A stretch of 64,000 nt of DNA from the NCBI GenBank assembly GCA_911728435.2, contig OU452201.1, positions 28,892,001-28,956,000 of the forward strand. The letters run 5' to 3'. The stretch's first letter is position 1, and every line of letters begins with the position of its first letter. The notes under the pieces were generated by a model. That model had not been told where the DNA came from, ran no database searches, and saw only the letters and a program-made list of their open reading frames with translations. The position numbers were made by a program, and so were the translations under genes. Positions 21,540 through 30,997 of the stretch are shown here, one piece after another. Source of the DNA: Apoderus coryli. Its lineage: Eukaryota > Arthropoda > Insecta > Coleoptera > Attelabidae.

Positions 21540-22670
21540 TCTAACCATTTTGAATTAGCGGGTATTATTTACATTCAGAAGGAATACTAATTTTATAGCT
21601 CAGTCCAGAAGGAATCCCAATATGCTATTCAAATTGTTACGGGTTCGAATCAAGCTTTACGAGCGGTTTCAATTAAAGAAAAATAAACAAAGAATATCAA
21701 CTTTATTAATCTGTATTAAAGTAATGTAAAATTACTCACCTTTTATAATTCTGGATCTCTTCCGGTCACCCACTTTGTATTTAAAAGGAAAACAATAATT
21801 AAATGACCCTTCTGTCAACAACATAACTAAACTTTATTTGAAATAAAACGCAAAAGTTTGGGCTCAAAACAACTAATTTAATAATTAAAACTAATAAAGA
21901 AAATGAATAACAACAAAGAAATAAATATGTATAAATAAAAAAATAGGATAAAACAATTAAACGATAATGAAAATTTAGAAGACAATGTTATACATTAATG
22001 TACAACTTAAAATCGGTAAATTAATATAAAAAAGCATTTTTATGTCGACTGTAATAATGGTTTTTAATTGTTAAGATGTCCTATGTTGGAGATTTTTCAG
22101 AAGATCAACAAGACACTACTGTGTGTAAAGTTAGGAACAATACGATTATATAATGACTTCTTAATCTCCGGAAAAGCTAACTGGATGAAAACCCATGTTC
22201 ATATTTTCGGCGACCTTTATATGTATTCTTTATGTTATGGAAGACCTTGTTAACTCCCTAACTACTAGCTTCTGTATATAATAATAAAAGTCCGACATTT
22301 AATTTACATGAAGGCATTTCGATGTTCAAAAGTGAGACCACTCTGTATTTAAAACATGTCATTCCACGAACAAGAAAACACAGTCCAAAAGTTGAACAAA
22401 GAAAAGAGTCAAAAATTATATATTTTTGGTATTCATGTACCTACTTGCAGACGTATTTATTGCTTTTGGTAAAACCCATATCAATAAACGATAAGATAGA
22501 TAGAAAACAGGCCCTTAAATTTTATGGCTAAAAGGACAGTTTAGGAACATTTGTTAACAATTTACTTAAAATAATATTCACAAAAATATTATAGTTCCCA
22601 AACTAAGAGAAAATATCTATAAAATCCCCAACTAGTATACATAATACCAGTGGCGTCGTGTCTTGTTACA
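21540..22670 (+). mobile_element. Solo LTR, family L, copy 1 (1131 bp, internally deleted)
   Basis: Aligns with copies 2-4 from 'aaccattttgaattagcggg' to 'ggcgtcgtgtcttgttaca'. The first bases are degenerate (TCTAACC for TGTAACC) and about 300 bp are missing near 22030. Flanks CATT/AATT match at three of four positions, consistent with a decayed 4-bp target duplication. Confidence 0.75.
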
Positions 22671-22739
22671 AATTAAGTAGGAATAGCCTTTGGCTGGACT
22701 TCGCCTAGTGTTGGATCTTTTTCCTTTTTTTTTGTATCT

Positions 22740-23300
22740 TTACATGTATATTCAAGAAATTTGTTAATAAAGTCGATTTATTATTATTTATGAGGGTGAT
22801 TTCTCAACATACGTCCGAAAAGCATTGATTCCAATATACAAGATGCTAGAGTTGAAAAATTTACAAGATGTGAATTCTGTTTGTTCATTTAGTTTGGAGT
22901 CACTATTAATAGAGGTAATTTCCATTATCTCCAATGCATTCATCGAGACACTCTTCTCACAGCTATGAACTATTTTAGTGTTAGTGTCCAGACTAAAAGG
23001 GTGCCTGGAAGTTTTTGAAACATCGATACCTGACTGTGACTTAGTGATAATTTTCTGATGTTCCATTAGTCTAGTTTTTAGTGCACGTCCTGATTGTCCA
23101 GCTTTACAGTTTGGATCTCCACAGTATAAAGCATAAACACCTGATCTTTCGTTCCAAGGAATTTTATCTTTGCTGTTATTAAGATATCTACCAACAGATT
23201 TAGCGGTTCGAAAACATATATTGATATTATATTTGCTAACCATTCTTTGATTCTGGAGACAAATCGGATGAATCTTGGCATATTGTTTATGCGAGGAGGT
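22740..23300 (-). pseudogene. Penelope-like element: GIY-YIG endonuclease region
   Basis: The minus-strand ORF 23243-22788, with an extension to about 23300, reads KSVGRYLNNSKDKIPWNERS, then GVYALYC, KAGQSGRALKTRLMEHQ and SSILYIGINAF near the end. This is the GIY-YIG domain and preceding linker of a Penelope-like retroelement. The family YIG is replaced (KAG), though the Arg and Glu of the R..TR..EH region remain, so the nuclease is probably inactive. The matching reverse-transcriptase piece lies at 25360-25590, beyond the tRNA-like array. Confidence 0.8.
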
Positions 23301-23381
23301 AGTAGACTTCTATGAATGTGTCTATATATATATATACAAAGAAAAATGAAATAAACTAACTTGTACGAATCAAAAAAATCT

Positions 23382-23454
23382 CGTGACACAAGCTGGATTT
23401 GAACCAACATCTCCCAATTGCCGGGTGTTTTAACCAATTAAACTATCGTGGCAC
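23382..23454 (-). repeat. tRNA-like core 1
   Basis: Same core as at 24457-24533 but with a 4-nt deletion in the anticodon-arm region ('ccgggtg' for 'ccggtcaggtg'). Confidence 0.8.
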
Positions 23455-23698
23455 ATGAAAGAAACTTCTTTAATTCGTACATGCCTTGCTTCCTATGTGC
23501 TGTGCTACGCCTCGACCTTTTAATTCAAAGGCAACATAGACTACACACTGCCATAATGCAATGTTATTTCTCTTTTGCTCATCGCAAATAAATATAAATA
23601 AACAAACAAAGATATTCAACTAAGTTGACAGAGTATAGTATATCACCGATATACAAAGAAAAATGAAATAAACTAACTTGTACGAATCAAAAAAATCT

Positions 23699-23775
23699 CG
23701 TGACACAAGCTGGATTTGAACCAACATCTCCCAATTGCCGGTCAGGTGTTTTAACCAATTAAACTATCGTGGCAC
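23699..23775 (-). repeat. tRNA-like core 2
   Basis: 77-nt core with intact A-box-like and B-box-like sequences (GGTTCAAATCC). Confidence 0.8.
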
Positions 23776-24018
23776 ATGAAAGAAACTTCTTTAATTCGTA
23801 CATGCCTTGCTTCCTATGTGCTGTGCTACGCCTCGACCTTTTAATTCAAAGGCAACATAGACTACACACTGCCATAATGCAATGTTATTTCTCTTTTGCT
23901 CATCGCAAATAAATATAAATAAACAAACAAAGATATTCAACTAAGTTGACAGAGTATAGTATATCACCGATATACAACGAAAATGAAATAAACTAACTTG
24001 TACGAATCAAAAAAATCT

Positions 24019-24095
24019 CGTGACACAAGCTGGATTTGAACCAACATCTCCCAATTGCCGGTCAGGTGTTTTAACCAATTAAACTATCGTGGCAC
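24019..24095 (-). repeat. tRNA-like core 3
   Basis: 77-nt core identical in layout to core 2. Confidence 0.8.
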
Positions 24096-24340
24096 ATGAA
24101 AGAAACTTCTTTAATTCGTACATGCCTTGCTTCCTATGTGCTGTGCTACGCCTCGACCTTTTAATTCAAAGGCAACATAGACTACACACTGCCATAATGC
24201 AATGTTATTTCTCTTTTGCTCATCGCAAATAAATATAAATAAACAAACAAAGATATTCAACTAAGTTGACAGAGTATAGTATATCACCGATATACAAAGA
24301 AAAAATGAAATAAACTAACTTGTACGAATCAAAAAAATCT

Positions 24341-24411
24341 CGTGACACAAGCTGGATTTGAACCAACATCTCCCAATTGCCGGTCAGGTGTTTTAACCAA
24401 TTAAACTATCG
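24341..24411 (-). repeat. tRNA-like core 4, truncated at the inversion point
   Basis: Lacks the 5' acceptor strand (GTGCCAC); its edge is the head-to-head junction of the array. Confidence 0.8.
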
Positions 24412-24456
24412 CACATAGGAAGCAAGGCATGTACGAATTAAAGAAGTTTCTTTCAT

Positions 24457-24533
24457 GTGCCACGATAGTTTAATTGGTTAAAACACCTGACCGGCAATTG
24501 GGAGATGTTGGTTCAAATCCAGCTTGTGTCACG
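24457..24533 (+). repeat. tRNA-like core 5 (reference copy)
   Basis: The 5' strand GTGCCAC (24457-24463) pairs with GTGTCAC (24526-24532) except at one position. GTTT/AAAC can form the D stem around AATTGGTTA. CCTGA/TTGGG can form an anticodon stem with the loop CCGGCAA. GTTGG/CCAGC forms a perfect T stem around TTCAAAT. TAGTTTAATTGG and GGTTCAAATCC match polymerase III A and B boxes. Two extra nucleotides (TT) between T stem and acceptor strand argue against a working tRNA. Confidence 0.75.
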
Positions 24534-24783
24534 AGATTTTTTTGATTCGTACAAGTTAGTTTATTTCATTTTTCTTTGTATATCGGTGATATACTATACT
24601 CTGTCAACTTAGTTGAATATCTTTGTTTGTTTATTTATATTTATATTTATTTGCGATGAGCAAAAGAGAAATAACATTGCATTATGGCAGTGTGTAGTCT
24701 ATGTTGCCTTTGAATTAAAAGGTCGAGGCGTAGCACAGCACATAGGAAGCAAGGCATGTACGAATTAAAGAAGTTTCTTTCAT

Positions 24784-24860
24784 GTGCCACGATAGTTTAA
24801 TTGGTTAAAACACCTGACCGGCAATTGGGAGATGTTGGTTCAAATCCAGCTTGTGTCACG
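24784..24860 (+). repeat. tRNA-like core 6
   Basis: Same 77-nt sequence, 327 bp after core 5. Confidence 0.8.
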
Positions 24861-25110
24861 AGATTTTTTTGATTCGTACAAGTTAGTTTATTTCATTTTT
24901 CTTTGTATATCGGTGATATACTATACTCTGTCAACTTAGTTGAATATCTTTGTTTGTTTATTTATATTTATATTTATTTGCGATGAGCAAAAGAGAAATA
25001 ACATTGCATTATGGCAGTGTGTAGTCTATGTTGCCTTTGAATTAAAAGGTCGAGGCGTAGCACAGCACATAGGAAGCAAGGCATGTACGAATTAAAGAAG
25101 TTTCTTTCAT

Positions 25111-25187
25111 GTGCCACGATAGTTTAATTGGTTAAAACACCTGACCGGCAATTGGGAGATGTTGGTTCAAATCCAGCTTGTGTCACG
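25111..25187 (+). repeat. tRNA-like core 7
   Basis: Same 77-nt sequence, 327 bp after core 6. Confidence 0.8.
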
Positions 25188-25359
25188 AAATTTTTTTGAT
25201 TCGTACAAGTTAGTTTATTTCATTTTTCTTTGTATATCGGTGATATACTATACTCTGTCAACTTAGTTGAATATCGTTGTTTGTTTATATATATATATAT
25301 ATATATATGTTTATAATATATTTTATTTATAGTTTCAGTGGGGAATCCATTTACCTTTG

Positions 25360-25590
25360 CTATATTAATGCTAGTTCTTTTTGGAAATTATGCTGTGACA
25401 TCCGCAGATCAAAAAGTCTGGGAAGATATGATTGAAAAGCAGCGAACCTATGTGCATATTGATGATTAGATGAGAAAGGAATAGTCACGTCTGTACTAGT
25501 ATATTTGTGAAACACTGAGAAAGACAATAATTCACTAGCAGATCTGTGGATATTGATGTGTAGAAAGAACTTTAACATCTTGTAGGTATA
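25360..25590 (-). pseudogene. Penelope-like element: reverse-transcriptase C-terminal fragment
   Basis: The minus-strand ORF 25578-25360 contains FHKYTSTDVTIPFSSNHQYA, then HRFAAFQSYLPRLFDLRMS and FQKELALI. This is the conserved block after the catalytic motifs in Penelope-like reverse transcriptases (family pattern YRKPTxTDxxIPxxSxHPxxHKxAAFxxxxHR). It precedes, in coding order, the GIY-YIG piece at 23300-22788; the intervening linker is replaced by the tRNA-like array. Confidence 0.72.
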
Positions 25591-25660
25591 TTGGAATCAA
25601 TGCTTTTCCGGACGTATGTTTATCCCTTAAATATTGCCGCGTCTTTTTTAAACACCCTAT

Positions 25661-26991
25661 GTATCATAAATAGACAATTTCTTAAAAAATACTTTGCAGG
25701 TGTAGCCTGAAGATTAAAAATTGAAAATTGCATAATAAAAATTGTGTATAATATATTTTAGCAAATTGGTCTAGATTTTTAAAAAAGACCAGGTATTTGA
25801 AATGTTTGTTTATCATGTACAAGAGGAGAGCGATTATAAATATAATAAAAACCCAGTAAGAACAATGAAATGTTAAATAGTGACCTTTTTCTTGCATTAT
25901 CTGTGTGCCATATACCAAATAACCATTCTTTTTGTGACTTTTACTTTGGAATTATATACAGAATATTAATCTGGCGTCTGAAGTTAATAAGCTACAGCGC
26001 GACGAAATATATGGCAATATTAAATTTGTTAAATATAAAATGATGACATTTTCTGAAGGTTAACTAACATTATTTCGACTAGTCAACAGACTCCTGGTTG
26101 TAGTATTTAGATTCATATACCTAGCCACGGATGACCTGAGCATGTAATTTGTACTGCCTGCATTATTTTAATCGTACGAGAGAATGTTAAATATATTTTA
26201 AGATTAACAAGTAAAAGCAAATATTTGTTTTTCAAAAATTCTCTCATCTTACATCACTACGTTTGTACCCAGTTTTGAACAAATCAACCGCTTCTTCAGG
26301 TGTAGCATTGTGTAGCATTTAATGGGCAGAAGTATTCAGCGAAATGGAGGAAAAAAGCACAAAAAAAATCGTTCTACATCACGTTAATACGAGCTCACAC
26401 ACATCGTGTCCAACGAATAACTTTTGAGCACTTACACAGAGAAAAATCTGTAGTTTTGCCAAAAACACACCTTTTGATTCAATGACACATTACATTCAGT
26501 ATTCCTCGAATACAACAACGTTTCATTCAAGTATAAGCCTATATTTGGTAACTAATAGTATTGTATTCGTATCTACTCAATTACAAGGTGTTATAATAAA
26601 ACATTTCATTGAATCAACCGTATGTTTTAGCATTGATTCAAAAGTACTAGTTTTTTCTTGAACTAACATATTCTTTTACCAAAACGACACAAAGTTTTCT
26701 TTGGATGTCTCTTGTAGTTGAATTCAACAGAAATTTATTTTCGGATTTTGCGCTTATATGGTAATTAAAGGCAATTCGCTATCAATGGACACAGCAAGAT
26801 CCCTAATCATCGTGCATTGATTAATAATAGCGCCAGAGAGTCTGTAATCGTAAGGAAATATATTTTCTATACCTATTTGTCTAATTGTTGAATAGAACGT
26901 TTGAAGTAGAATAAAAATTCAAAACCGCTTCACAAAACAATTATACAAATATCGATGCACGATTCGGTACCACTGTTCAAATCGTTGGGAA
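25661..26991. other. Intergenic sequence, no gene found
   Basis: AT-rich. The minus ORF at 25682-25918 is hydrophobic and low-complexity and has no recognisable family. Confidence 0.4.
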
Positions 26992-26995
26992 AAGG

Positions 26996-28423
26996 TGTAA
27001 CCATTTTGAATTAGCGGGTATTATTTACATTCAGAAAGAATACTAATTTTATAGCTCAGTCCAGAATGAATCCCAATATGATATTCAAATTGTTACGGGT
27101 TCGAATCAAGTTTCACGAGCGGTTTCAATTAAAGAAGAACAACCAAAGAATATCAACTTTATTAATCTGTATGTATGTATTCTGGATCTCTGCCCGTCAC
27201 CCACTGTATTTAATTAAAAGGAAAACAATAATTAAACCATCCTTCTGTCAACAACATAACTAAACTTTATTTGAAATAAAACGCAAAAGTTTTGGGCTCA
27301 AAACAACTAATTTAATAATTAAAATTAATAAAGAAAATGAATAACAACAAAGAAATAACTATGTATAAATAAAAAAAAAGAATAAAACAATTAAACGAGA
27401 ATGAAAATTTAGAAGAAAATCTTAGTCATTACTTGTACAACTTAAAATAGGAAAATGAATATAATTACGAATATTAATTCCCATACGAAACTTTAATTAC
27501 AGTTGAAAACTGAATTTATTTCAATTACTACTACTACTACTCCTAGAAGAAACAACTTAATCTTTATAAAAATTGATTGGAAACAAAAAGGCCTTCAATT
27601 AAAAGAATTAACAAAGAACTTACTGAAACTTTGTACAATTCACTACTTCAGAATAAAATGAAATGGACTTAGTCTTTATACTGGTGTACTTTAAAACAAA
27701 AAAAACTAGAAAATAATTCTTAACTGTGAGAAATCTACTAAGTCAAAAAACAATTAAAATATTTACTTTAACTTGTAAAATTAGTACATCTAGACCCTTC
27801 TAAGACTAAAACGAATCTAAACTGGAAAATCCGATTGTCTTTCCAAAACACTTAACATACATGAGAAGTAGGTACCTAGATTGAAAATAGCCAATCAGAA
27901 AAAAAGGCATTTTTACAATATACATCTACAGGGTGAGAGATTCAGAAATAAGATACATTTTTATGTCGACTTTAATAACGGTTGTTAATTGTTAAGATGT
28001 CCTATGTTGGAGATTTTTCAGAAGATCAACAAGACACTACTGTTTGTAAAGTTAGGAACAATACGATTAGAAAGTGAGTCCACACTGTATTTAAAACATG
28101 TCATTCTTCGAACAAGAAAACATGGTCCATCTGTTTCTAAAAGTTGAACAAAGAAAAGAGACAAAAATTATATATTTTTGTTATTCATGTACCTACTTGC
28201 AGATGTGTTTATTGGGTTTCGTAAAACCCATATCAATAAACGATAAGACAGATAGAAAACAGACCCTTAAATTTTATGACTAAAAGGGCAGTTTAGGAAC
28301 ATTTGTTAACAATCTACTTAAAATAATATTCACAAAAATATTATATTTCCCAAACTAATAGAAAATATCTATAAGATCACCCAACTAGTATACATAATAG
28401 CAGTGGCGTGGTATCTTATTACA
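26996..28423 (+). mobile_element. Solo LTR, family L, copy 2 (1428 bp)
   Basis: Begins TGTAACCATTTTG and ends TTATTACA, flanked by the 4-bp duplication AAGG (26992-26995 and 28424-28427). TG...CA ends with short inverted termini, a short direct duplication and no coding capacity fit a solo LTR. The internal part of the parent element is not in this window, so its superfamily is unknown. Confidence 0.85.
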
Positions 28424-28427
28424 AAGG

Positions 28428-29878
28428 AACTAACATAAAAAAGTCTTTTGTTGAAGTGGTAGAACGTGTTTTTTATGTTTATTTTTACAATTGTACAAAT
28501 TACGTGATAGTTGTTGCTAATGGCTAAGGAATTCTGCGAAATGAAATTAATGTTGACAGAGTGTGTGATTTTGTTTGCACAAAACACGTTTTCCGAAAAA
28601 AATTCGTTCATAATTGTATGTAATATGCATGTTTTGTGGTGTCGACTTGGAGTTTTATTGATTTTTCGTTGATTAATTATTATTTTTTATACTTTTATCA
28701 ATTTTAATATGATATAAAAACACAAATTTCGAATTGAAAGCATGTGACATAAAAGATTGGAATTAACTAGTAACAAAAATATACTTTCAATAAATATTAT
28801 AACATTATTCTATTATTGTTGTTGTTGTTGTGCAATGCACTGTATCAACATTAAAAACAATATATACAAACACTTTTCAATAATAATGGGCTTGCCTCTA
28901 TTTACCACTAGTGATGTACGATTATAAAAATTATGTCAGTCATTCACGTGTCACTAAACACACAAATATTTAGCACGCTAATATTCACGTGAGTTATAAA
29001 AAAATATTTTATTGTTTAAACATTGTGTTCGATTTTTCTGTGATCATTCTAGTTATGTGACATTTTCATAGTTTGCTCAAGGAAGAATGAATGTAAGTTG
29101 TCGTACCGGTGTAGAATGGCGATTCTTTGAATCTGCTTTATATTCAGTGATTTAACCTATTAATGTACAGAGCGTCCATGTTTTGAATCGGAGGACCTTT
29201 GGTGATGGGACACTTTTTTGAATAAGGTTTCGTCTTTAGGAATTACAAGAACTATCAGATATTAATAAAAAATATTCGGCTAAATAAATTTGGTTCCATT
29301 TTAATGTACCTATAGTTTCACGTATTTATGCATAAGAATCATGGTTTCTTGAGAGGTGGATCAGTGCAAGGGGGCGCTGGCTCCCCAACATCTCCAGAAT
29401 TAACACCAGCATTTTTTTTTGTGAGTTTTAAACCTACGACAGTGTACGTGATAAAATATGCATATTCTCAAGAAAATTGTGTTTAAAATTTCACCAGTTA
29501 AGTAGTTGGTATTTACTTCTATGTATAAGGTCAAGGTATGGGTTGTAGCTAGCTCTTGCAATTCTTTTTATTTATAATGTTTGAATAGAAGTAGTGTTAG
29601 GTTACTTTATTGTACATTTTTATTTTCTAGATGTCGAACTCAAGCAAAGTATTGTGAACAAAAGAACTATTATACAACCGATTTTTTTTAATTCTCCATA
29701 AGATTCCAACAATATTTGATAATGTTAACGGTTATCGATACATTTACGGTTGAATAACACAGACGCACTCTGAAAAAAATATTCAGTTGTTGGTTTTTAC
29801 TCTTCTGTGAATTATTGTTCCATATAAAACAGTTTCACGATAGACTGAAGATATTGCGTGTGTGATAGACCCCACATG
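28428..29878. other. Intergenic sequence with a fragment of repeat Y
   Basis: No gene. (GTT)n at about 28817-28832. 29455-29512 matches the end of repeat Y (44953-45362). Confidence 0.45.
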
Positions 29879-29886
29879 CTTACAGC

Positions 29887-30839
29887 CAGAGCTGGGCACG
29901 AGTATTTAAAAAGATACTCGTACAAAGTACGAGTACCCACAAAATGTATGTATAAGTATTTTACTCGTAAGTAAATTGCTAAAAGTAGTTTACGGGTACG
30001 GGTAGTAATTGTGAAAGTACGAGTAAAGAGTACGAGTAAAATTAGCATAATAATAAAAATATAATTATGTAAGTAAAATAAAGTAATATTTTTTATATCA
30101 AAACAATCTCTTTATTGGTGTAAGTTCTAAATAGCTATTTTTTAAATAATATAAGTACCTAATTTTATGAAATTAACCGAATAATTATTTAAAAAGTTAT
30201 AAAAACTAAAAGTTTTTTTAAATAAAGATAATTTATATATTGATATAAAAAGTAAACAATACTCTTACATTTTGTCATATAAAATAGGTACCTACAAAAT
30301 ATTAATATTTTGAAAATCAAAATAAATTTAGGTTTATTAAAAAAAAAATCTTTGGGAAATGAGGAAAGTAAGATATTAAATACTATTCTTTAAAACTACA
30401 AGTTTCTCAAAAGTACTATCTGATAAAGCATGCTTCCTTGGACTATTAATAATTCTAGCAAAGGAAAATAGTCTCTAAACGGGGGCACATGAGGTCAGAA
30501 GCGTATTATATCTAATAAAATTTTTTTAATAGTTTGGTCATCCCCAAGCATATTTAAACTAGTGCGCGAATCGCTAATATACCTCAATAACTCTAATTAT
30601 GCTTTATTTTTTATTAAAATTGCTTTCTCGTTTGAAATTCATTGTCATCCCCAAAGCTGCAGCAGCAATCGCGCACTGAGCGATCAAAGCGCACCGCCAA
30701 GCGGCAATTGTTTTCTGTTTGACAAACATGTGACTAGTCGTAAAAAAGTACTCGTGTATTACGGTTAATATTCCATGAATCAAGTTGTATTTGCTTGTAA
30801 ATACGAGTATTCTAGTATTCGAGTATTTGCCCAGTTCTG
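29887..30839 (-). mobile_element. hAT-family DNA transposon remnant (953 bp)
   Basis: Terminal inverted repeats CAGAGCTGGGCA (29887) and the complement of TGCCCAGTTCTG (ending 30839) have the CAG..TGGGCA form common in hAT elements. Eight-base flanks CTTACAGC/TTGACAGC agree at six positions, as expected of a decayed 8-bp target duplication. Inside is a hAT transposase C-terminal remnant on the minus strand. Subterminal 'acgagta' motifs repeat many times near both ends, as hAT transposase binding sites often do. Confidence 0.85.
30376..30620 (-). pseudogene. hAT transposase C-terminal (dimerisation) fragment
   Basis: Minus-strand reading gives YISDSRTSLNMLGDDQTIKK. After a frameshift comes TSCAPV, a stop in place of Glu, then RLFSFARIINSPRKHALSDS and FEKLVVLK, ending at 30376. 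This is the hAT dimerisation block (usual form SSAPVERLFS). Everything upstream of it is gone. Confidence 0.85.
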
Positions 30840-30951
30840 TTGACAGCACAATATTTTATTTTGTTTGGTTGTATGTAATATTGAATATATTATATTTAAT
30901 TTTGAACTTTTTATTAATCAAGATGTCAATAATTTATAAAAAATACATAAT

Positions 30952-30957
30952 TTTATT
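30952..30957 (-). terminator. Polyadenylation signal of lipase gene A
   Basis: AATAAA on the minus strand, about 41 nt past the stop codon. The same hexamer stands at the matching place in genes B and C. Confidence 0.7.
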
Positions 30958-30997
30958 TATAAAAATTATCGGTACATCCGATCCGTACATTCAGCAC

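Larger units (their letters stand above)
23330..25290. repeat. Bidirectional tandem array of a tRNA-like 320-bp unit (seven cores)
   Basis: Four units in minus orientation (starts about 23334, 23651, 23972, 24292; period 317-321) meet, at 24411/24412, about two and a half units in plus orientation (period 327). Each unit holds a tRNA-like core, a shared body and (TA)-rich ends. Units look nearly identical (a few substitutions, one 4-nt deletion), so amplification is recent. Both outer edges are TA microsatellites (about 23320-23336 and 25286-25308). The array splits a Penelope-like element. Confidence 0.93.
21350..25660. mobile_element. Composite bounded by Tc1/mariner-type TIRs
   Basis: The left end (CAGGGTGTTTGAAAAAAC at 21350) and the right end (GTCTTTTTTAAACACCCTAT ending about 25660) are inverted copies of about 30 bp, each next to a TA or near-TA. 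The same termini bound the transposase remnant at 32144-33013. The interior is filled by a solo LTR, a Penelope-like element and the tRNA-like array. It is a nest of insertions rather than one transposon, and the pairing of the two ends is an inference. Confidence 0.5.

Noticed and set aside
23078..23437. 119-codon minus ORF reading through the array edge
   Set aside because: Wrong frame of the Penelope GIY-YIG region joined to repeat sequence; the real frame is that of 22788-23300.
24457..24533. Functional tRNA gene
   Set aside because: Acceptor stem has a mismatch and there are two extra bases between T stem and acceptor strand; multiplicity in a repeat array favours a tRNA-derived repeat.
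23330..25290. CRISPR-like array
   Set aside because: Units are 320 bp with no short unique spacers, in an animal genome; structure is a tandem tRNA-derived repeat.
22798..25622. Inverted terminal pLTRs of the Penelope-like element
   Set aside because: The inverted sequence also occurs beside the mariner-type TIR at 32205-32245, so it more likely belongs to that DNA transposon.
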